Of a DNA stretch of 24,579 nucleotides, positions 19,676 through 24,579 are shown piece by piece. A program made the position numbers and the translations under genes. Where the stretch lies: NCBI GenBank assembly GCA_003550305.1, contig QKYT01000039.1:141999-166577 (forward strand), written 5' to 3'. Each line of letters begins with the position of its first letter. Position 1 is the first letter of the stretch. The notes beneath the pieces were generated by a model. The model did no database searches. It had not been told where the DNA came from and saw nothing but the letters and a program-made list of their open reading frames with translations. The DNA is from Glomus cerebriforme. Lineage: Eukaryota > Glomeromycota > Glomeromycetes > Glomerales > Glomeraceae.

Positions 19676-21242
19676 TTATTTTTTTTCAATTCCTATTCCT
19701 AATCTATAACACTGGCCTAAATTATATTTTGCTTTATTATTCCCATTTTCAGCTGCTTTTTGTAACCAATAAATAGCTTTTTCTAAATCTTTTTCTGTAC
19801 CTTCACCGTCTGCATATAAAATTCCAAGGCTATTTTGTGCAATATCGTGCCCTTTTTCAGCAGCAATTTTACAACATTCAAATGCTTTAACAATATTTTT
19901 TTCAACTCCTATTCCAAGTCCATAACATCGACCTAAATTATATAGTGCTTCATTATTCCCATTTTCTGCTGCTTTATTAAACCAATTAATAGCTTTTTCT
20001 AAATCTTTTTCTATACCTTCACCATTTTCGTATAAGGTACCAAGATTATTTTGTGCAATAATATGTCCTTTTTCAGCAACAATTTTATATAATTCAAATG
20101 CTTTTGCTTTATTAACTTCAGTTCCAATTCCATAATCATAACAATGTCCAAGTTGAAATTGAGCATTTAAATGACCTTGATCAGCTGATTTTTTATAATA
20201 TTCAAATGCTTTAACTTCATCCTTTTCAACCCCTTTTCCATGTCTATAATATTGACCTAAATTATATTGTACTACATCATCTTTTTCTATATGTTTGTCA
20301 TTTTCACCAGAATTACAATCATAATCTAAAAAATATTTAAATATATTGTCATATATCTCTTCGGGTATAATCTTCTTATATGGGTATGCTTTATTCAAAA
20401 ATTCTTTAGAAGTAAATTTAGTAAATTTAATGAAAGGGATACAATTCCGCAAAGTATTCTTCAAAGCCTTAAAATCTTCATTTGAGTAACTTGAAGGATC
20501 TGAAGAAAGTTCAGGATTTTGAGCAAGTCCCCATTCAAGTACATGTTTCCAAACTTGAATTTCACTAATTTGAAGATTATTATTTTGAATAAGCGAGATT
20601 AAAAGATTTTCTGGAATTAAAGAAAAATTTGGTAAATTAAATATTTTATTTGGCTCTTTTGAAATTAAATCTGTACAATATTTTTGAAGTTTCAAGAAAG
20701 AATTATTTTCAAAGCATGTTTGGTATATTAAGTTAAAATTTTGTTCCATCCAATTTGTTTTATTTTCAATCAAGTAAGATTCTAAATAAGGGATTAATTC
20801 CTGAAGACTGAGTTCATTAGCGGTAACCAAGATTTTAATGATATCTGAAATACCATATTCTTCCAAAGAAAGTCTTCCTCCGTAAATATATCTAAAATAA
20901 ATAAATTGTTTTCTTAAGTTTAGTGAATAAAAAAAAAAAATATATTTTTTTTTATACATTATATAATTTTTAAATTCTTTCTTACCTTAAGACTATTTGA
21001 AAACTTTCAGGTAAAATATTTGGTAACTTAATATTTGTTAAAGTTCCATCATTCTTTTTTTTATTGGTTGACAAAATTCTTCGCAAAAAAGGAGAGCGAT
21101 AATTTAAGATAACCATATGAGCACGAAATATTTTTACATAAGGGTCATTACCAACTTCAATTGTAACATCATAATATTCATCATCATTTAAAATTTCAAG
21201 TAAATTTTGTGATAATTTTGGTAAAAGTTTATCGTCAACCAT
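19676..21242 (-). CDS. BTB-BACK-Sel1 repeat protein
   Basis: Exon 1 is 20986-21242, the intron is 20892-20985 (GTAAG...TTTAG, 94 bp), and exon 2 is 19676-20891. The spliced product has 490 residues. The BTB/POZ domain spans about residues 14-125 (DDEYYDVTIEVG, FRAHMVILNYRSPFLRRI, YIYGGRLSLEEYG). The BACK-like helical region spans about 130-275 (FNLIYQTCF, VWKHVLEWGLAQ, FIKFTKFTSKEFLN). Sel1-like repeats of 36 residues begin at about 292; five are complete and a sixth is cut off. In eukaryotes BTB-BACK proteins commonly act as substrate adaptors for Cullin-3 ubiquitin ligases, and Sel1 repeats form a solenoid that could bind the substrate; that role is inferred. ATG 21242 is at the same place in the sister copy. 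The stop at 19676 follows an extra A in a run of eight, so about 85-90 residues of Sel1 sequence are lost. Expression as a shortened protein is plausible. Confidence 0.85.
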
Positions 21243-21390
21243 TGTAATAATAAAAGTGAAGAATTCCTAAAGGATTAGTTTGTTTAAAATGTTTAATGAT
21301 TTATAATAATGAATCGGAATTGGAAATCTATTGTTGTAGATCGTGATAAATCTGGTTAGTAATAATTAAATCCTGGATGATTCTAGAAGT

Positions 21391-21396
21391 CACGTG
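21391..21396. promoter_or_regulatory. CACGTG motif upstream of the right BTB copy
   Basis: Lies 149 bases upstream of ATG 21242, as in the sister copy. The shared inverted repeat CTTGTGAA/TTCACAAG is at 21494-21501 and 21515-21522. Possible E-box, not demonstrated. Confidence 0.3.
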
Positions 21397-21636
21397 AATA
21401 ACAATCAATTCAACGTCAACTATAAAAGAATTAACTGAATATGAAAAAAATAATAACAAATATTATTATTCTTGAATTAAAGATTTTAAATGGCTTGTGA
21501 AGAATACACACTCTTTCACAAGTTTATAATAAGTAATAATTTTTACATTCTATAACTAGAATTATAATGTTAGGGCCAGCCCTTATTGAAAGTATTTTAT
21601 ATACAAATATTAATTTTAATATAAATCAGTAAAATT

Positions 21637-22425
21637 TTTAAAGCTACTTGGATTGATGGCCCAAAACTACTTGGAATAAGAAAAAAAAAGTTATTCTCGA
21701 GAACAAAATTATGAGTTGTTCTCAAAAAGAAAAATTAATGATGATTTTAATTGGGTTAGTAAATATTTTGGAATTATTCAAGATCCTAATACTCAAGAGA
21801 TTATGATCATCATGCCATATTATAATTCGGGTGATTTGATAAATTATTTAACCAATGATTTTTTTGGTATGAAAAGTTATTAAACTTAAGAGATATCATA
21901 TGGTCTTGAGAATATACATAGTGTAAATATTATTTATTCACAGAGATTTACATACTTATTGATGGGACTTATGCAGTAATAGGAGATTTGGGAATAAGCA
22001 AATCTAACAACTGAATCAGAAGATAATAATGAGAATTATGGTATTATTCCTTATATGGCACAAGGGATTTTTCAAAGACAAAAATATACCAAAGCTTCAG
22101 ATATATATAGTTTTAGAATGATCATGTGGGAGTTTATGATAGGTAGAAGACAATTTTAGAATAGAAATCATGATACAAAACTTATTTTCAGGATATTTAC
22201 GATATTTACGGTCTTCCTCTTCATACATTTCATGAATTTATCATGTATAACAGTAGTTGTTGGTCTTTTGTTTGGATCAGAATGCTCAGATATTGGACCT
22301 GTAAAAATAAATAATCCAGATACGATTTACAAAAGTAGACCTTTAAGTGGCATGATTCGATCTACAATGCAATGTCTACAAGAAGTTTAATAAGTCGATC
22401 TATAATTTCAGAAGTTGGTAAATAA
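21637..22425 (+). pseudogene. Decayed protein kinase gene
   Basis: FKATWIDGP at 21637 matches the start of the kinase domain in this family. One frame then runs from about 21688 to TAA 21881 and contains FGIIQDPNTQEIMIIMPYYN and GDLINYL, the hinge region. The catalytic loop is visible as HRDLH near 21942. The magnesium loop appears as GDLGISKS (DLG instead of DFG), followed by a stop. The open block 22010-22159 reads ENYGIIPYMAQGIFQRQKYT and KASDIYSFRMIMWEFMIGRR; the usual APE is AQG and SFGM is SFRM. The C-terminal tail ends IYKSRPLSGMIRSTM and, one frame over, STRSLISRSIISEVGK with TAA at 22423. Multiple frameshifts and stops, and loss of the recognisable ATP-binding lysine region, make it non-functional. 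Its last 65 or so bases lie in the inverted repeat and are also found at about 1349-1426. Confidence 0.8.
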
Positions 22426-22444
22426 TTTATTTTATTATATTAAA

Positions 22445-22697
22445 CTAGGCGTAACCCGTCGCGCCGCACCGGGAAAGCAAAATTTTTGTCCAAAAAAAAA
22501 CAAAATCTCTTGTTACAAAAAAAAATTTTATAATTATCTACTACTAATTAGTATTAGTAAAATATCAATTACAAAATAATTTTTTTTTTCACATTAGTAA
22601 TTAACGCAAATTTGCCGATCAAAAGGTCTTAACTTTTTAAGTATTAACATACAAAAGATCTTAACTTTTAAATATAGATCAGGCACAGATCCATTAT
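22445..22697. repeat. Arm-specific segment, possible insertion
   Basis: These bases interrupt the inverted-repeat match; the left arm has unrelated DNA at 1087-1348. The segment opens with a GC-rich patch (GGCGTAACCCGTCGCGCCGC) unlike anything nearby, then turns AT-rich. A mobile-element fragment is possible, but no ends or target-site duplication were identified. Confidence 0.4.
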
Positions 22698-22957
22698 TTA
22701 CACACGTTAATTTTATTTATTTTCATTTGTTTATTAGATTACGTTACAAAAGAAAATGAATTCAAAACAATATAACCATGAAAGTAAGTAATTGTTTACT
22801 TTTTGTAAACATTTTTATTACCTTCTTAAATTTTTCTTTAATTTAAAAATTTAGAATATATCACCCAGGAAATTGATTTTGATATCGGATTGTTTTATTT
22901 TTTTATTCTAGTTGAATATTAGTTATATAGAAAATAAAACGCGTTTATTTCCTTAAA

Positions 22958-23539
22958 AGAAAAAAGAAATCAACTTAACTTTTAAAACTAAGTTAAATAT
23001 TTCTCGTTTCTTTAGATCACAAAACAATTTTTTTTTATCAACATATAAACTAACAAAAACTTTTTACTAAAGAACAAATCTTTGATTTTTTTGTAATTTG
23101 AAATTAGTGAAAGTGAAATTTAATGATGAGTTCAATATGAGAATATGAGTAAGAAAAAAAAACTTCTTATCTGAAGCTTCTACAAACTTTAGTACTAGAT
23201 AATTGCTTTATAATGTAAATGAGAATAAAAATTTTTGATATGTTTCAGAATTAGTTTAATATGAAATTTTCTAAAAATAAAATACAGATGGCGAAAAATA
23301 ATCATTCCCCAATGTCACTATATATCTATGTATTTAATAAAATTCTTTTCGTTATCACATTATCATTATTTCTTAGCTTCTATGAGATATTTATTTATTA
23401 AGTTATATTGTCACGAACAAAATTAAATATCTCATTAAACATAAATTATTCATTATTCTCAAAAATTATTACCGGATTTTACGGATACATGTTATATTAA
23501 AAAGTATTAACTTGATGTCCTATAATAAGGACTTAAATT
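22958..23539. other. Sequence downstream of the YjbQ-like gene, no gene seen
   Basis: AT-rich with no protein-like frame on either strand. It belongs to the 875 bases present only in the right arm. Confidence 0.5.
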
Positions 23540-24177
23540 CTAAGCTTTTTTTTCACCTTGTAAAGTAACAACAACTCTTCTTCCAAAAGAATATGTTCTA
23601 TGTTCACATAACCAAATGCTTAAAAAAAAAAAAAAGAATTATTAGAGAATTCTAAAAGAAATCATAATCATCAAATTTATTTAACTTACCCTTGCCAAGT
23701 TCCTAAATTAAATTTACCATTTGTAATTGGTATATTCAAAGAAGCACCAACAAGAGCATATTTAACATGACCAGGCTACAATTTACATACATATATGTAT
23801 ATCATCATATGAAAAAAAAAGTTTAGAATAAAAGAATAATGATAATTGATAAATTTTACCATGTCATCAGGACCTTCAGCGGTATGAACATAAGGTAAAT
23901 TCTCTGGAACTATTTTATTTAATGCTCTACTCTTACATCGGGAACAGCATTTTCATTAAGACATAGTGAAGCAGAAGTATGTTGAACTTTTTAAAAAAAA
24001 ACGAGTTATTAAGAAGTATTTTTTTTTTTTTGTTAAGTTAAATAATGTTAACAAAGGACTTACGAAAAATATTAGCCATCCCTATTTTATATTGTTCAAT
24101 TTCAGATACTTGTTTTTCAATTTCTCTAGTAATTAAATTACATCCTCTAGATCTGGATTTTAAATGAAACCTGACAC
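23540..24177 (-). pseudogene. YjbQ/UPF0047-like gene, four-exon copy with broken start and frame
   Basis: The exons are 24064-24177, 23860-23986, 23690-23775 and 23540-23618, all with GT-AG introns (77, 84 and 71 bases). Exon 2 carries LQHTSASLCLNENA and VPENLPYVHTAEGPDDM. Exon 3 carries PGHVKYALVGASLNIPITNG and NLGTWQG. Exon 4 carries IWLCEHR and RRVVVTLQGE and ends in TAG at 23540. These are the family's signatures in order, and the length would be near the usual 135-140 residues. The copy is broken: the start position reads GTG instead of ATG, one base is missing six bases later, the RGCH histidine is Asn, the DP of NADP is VP, and exon 2 has the same frame break after VR that the left copy has. 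Exons 3 and 4 look undamaged. Use of another upstream start was not found. Confidence 0.85.
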
Positions 24178-24579
24178 CTTCTTTTATAATAAGAAATTAT
24201 TAAATTAAATGAATCGGAATTGAATAAATTAAATTTTAAATTTTTGGAGAAAGAAATCTAATTTGATCTTTTTTTTGAAAATGGTACTGATGTACTTTTT
24301 ACGTCATTTTCATGTCCAATAATTTATGTCGATTTGGTTAAAGTTTAAAACGCCTTTTACAGCCCATTTAACTTAATTTATAAACTTTAACCCTTTCAAA
24401 AAAAAAAAAATTATAACAAAAATCATGCAACGCGTTTTTATTTATAAAACTAGATTTATCAACGATAATGGAATTTCTAGTATAGAAAAAAAAATCTTTG
24501 TTATAAAGAGTGGTAGAAAAATTTAAAATATCTAGTTTTATTGGTTGAATATGGATATATTAGATTAAATTTTATGGTA

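Larger units (their letters stand above)
19377..21555. repeat. Tandem duplication, right copy
   Basis: Direct copy of 15989-17911. The exon 1 sequences differ by only a few bases, and the upstream 300 bases are also nearly the same, apart from a small insertion near 21424-21440. The repeat breaks off just before the kinase relic. Confidence 0.95.
22360..24577. repeat. Right arm of the large inverted duplication
   Basis: Reverse-complement match to 74-1426 in three blocks (see the left arm). This arm contains 875 bases (22952-23826) missing from the left arm. They hold exons 3-4 of the YjbQ-like gene and about 590 bases downstream of it. The match reaches the last bases of the window, so the repeat may extend further outward. 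Confidence 0.9.

Noticed and set aside
74..24577. The terminal inverted repeats of about 1-2 kb could mark a giant DNA transposon such as a Maverick/Polinton.
   Set aside because: The repeats contain a cellular YjbQ-like gene and a kinase tail, and no DNA polymerase, integrase, packaging ATPase or capsid gene lies between them.
1..24579. Assembly fold-back artefact as the cause of the inverted ends.
   Set aside because: The arms differ by many substitutions, an 875-base deletion and unrelated inserts, which a fold-back would not produce.
1..24579. tRNA or rRNA genes.
   Set aside because: I looked for tRNA B-box-like GGTTCGAATCC and conserved rRNA stretches and saw none convincing. A covariance-model scan was not possible.

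Overview
This window looks like nuclear DNA of an arbuscular mycorrhizal fungus of the Rhizophagus/Glomus type. The base composition is extremely AT-rich with long A and T runs. Introns are short (77-94 bp) with GTAAGT-like donors and AG acceptors. The recognisable families are ones greatly expanded in those fungi: BTB-BACK-Sel1 proteins, protein kinases with a GIIQDPNT-like hinge and an ATWIDGP motif, hAT transposases, and a SAM plus PD-(D/E)XK-like family. There is no prokaryotic gene organisation. The assignment rests on family recognition, not on a search.

Layout, left to right. Positions 74-1426 form the left arm of a large, diverged inverted duplication. It carries exons 1-2 of a YjbQ/UPF0047-like gene and the 3' tail of a kinase gene. 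Positions 1939-2956 hold a decayed Uma2 (DUF820)-like gene. Positions 4998-6193 hold a decayed SAM plus PD-(D/E)XK-like gene. Unresolved coding scraps lie at 6.3-6.9 kb. A helical protein of unknown function is encoded on the minus strand at 7443-7910. A decayed hAT transposase occupies 8335-9385 (minus). One plausible exon at 10676-10802 runs into a 435-base run of N. From 12.05 to 12.6 kb there is a tandem repeat of about 105 bp per unit whose copies fold into hairpins. A small gene with two CCHC zinc knuckles lies at 13915-14354 (minus).

The right half is dominated by a tandem duplication of about 2 kb. The copy at 16028-17616 is a frameshifted BTB-BACK-Sel1 pseudogene. The copy at 19676-21242 is mostly intact but ends early. 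A decayed kinase follows at 21637-22425. The right arm of the inverted duplication (22360-24577) carries all four exons of the YjbQ-like gene, but with a lost start codon and frameshifts.

Overall this is a gene-poor, repeat-rich, decaying accessory region. Only the BTB-BACK-Sel1 copy at 19.7-21.2 kb, the zinc-knuckle gene, the 7.4 kb gene and the gap-interrupted exon are credible as expressed genes. No multi-gene pathway can be read from it. The observations most worth following are the inverted duplication with two independently broken YjbQ copies sharing one older lesion, the hairpin satellite with a compensatory base-pair change, the change in Sel1 repeat number between the tandem copies, and two separate relics of nuclease-fold genes.
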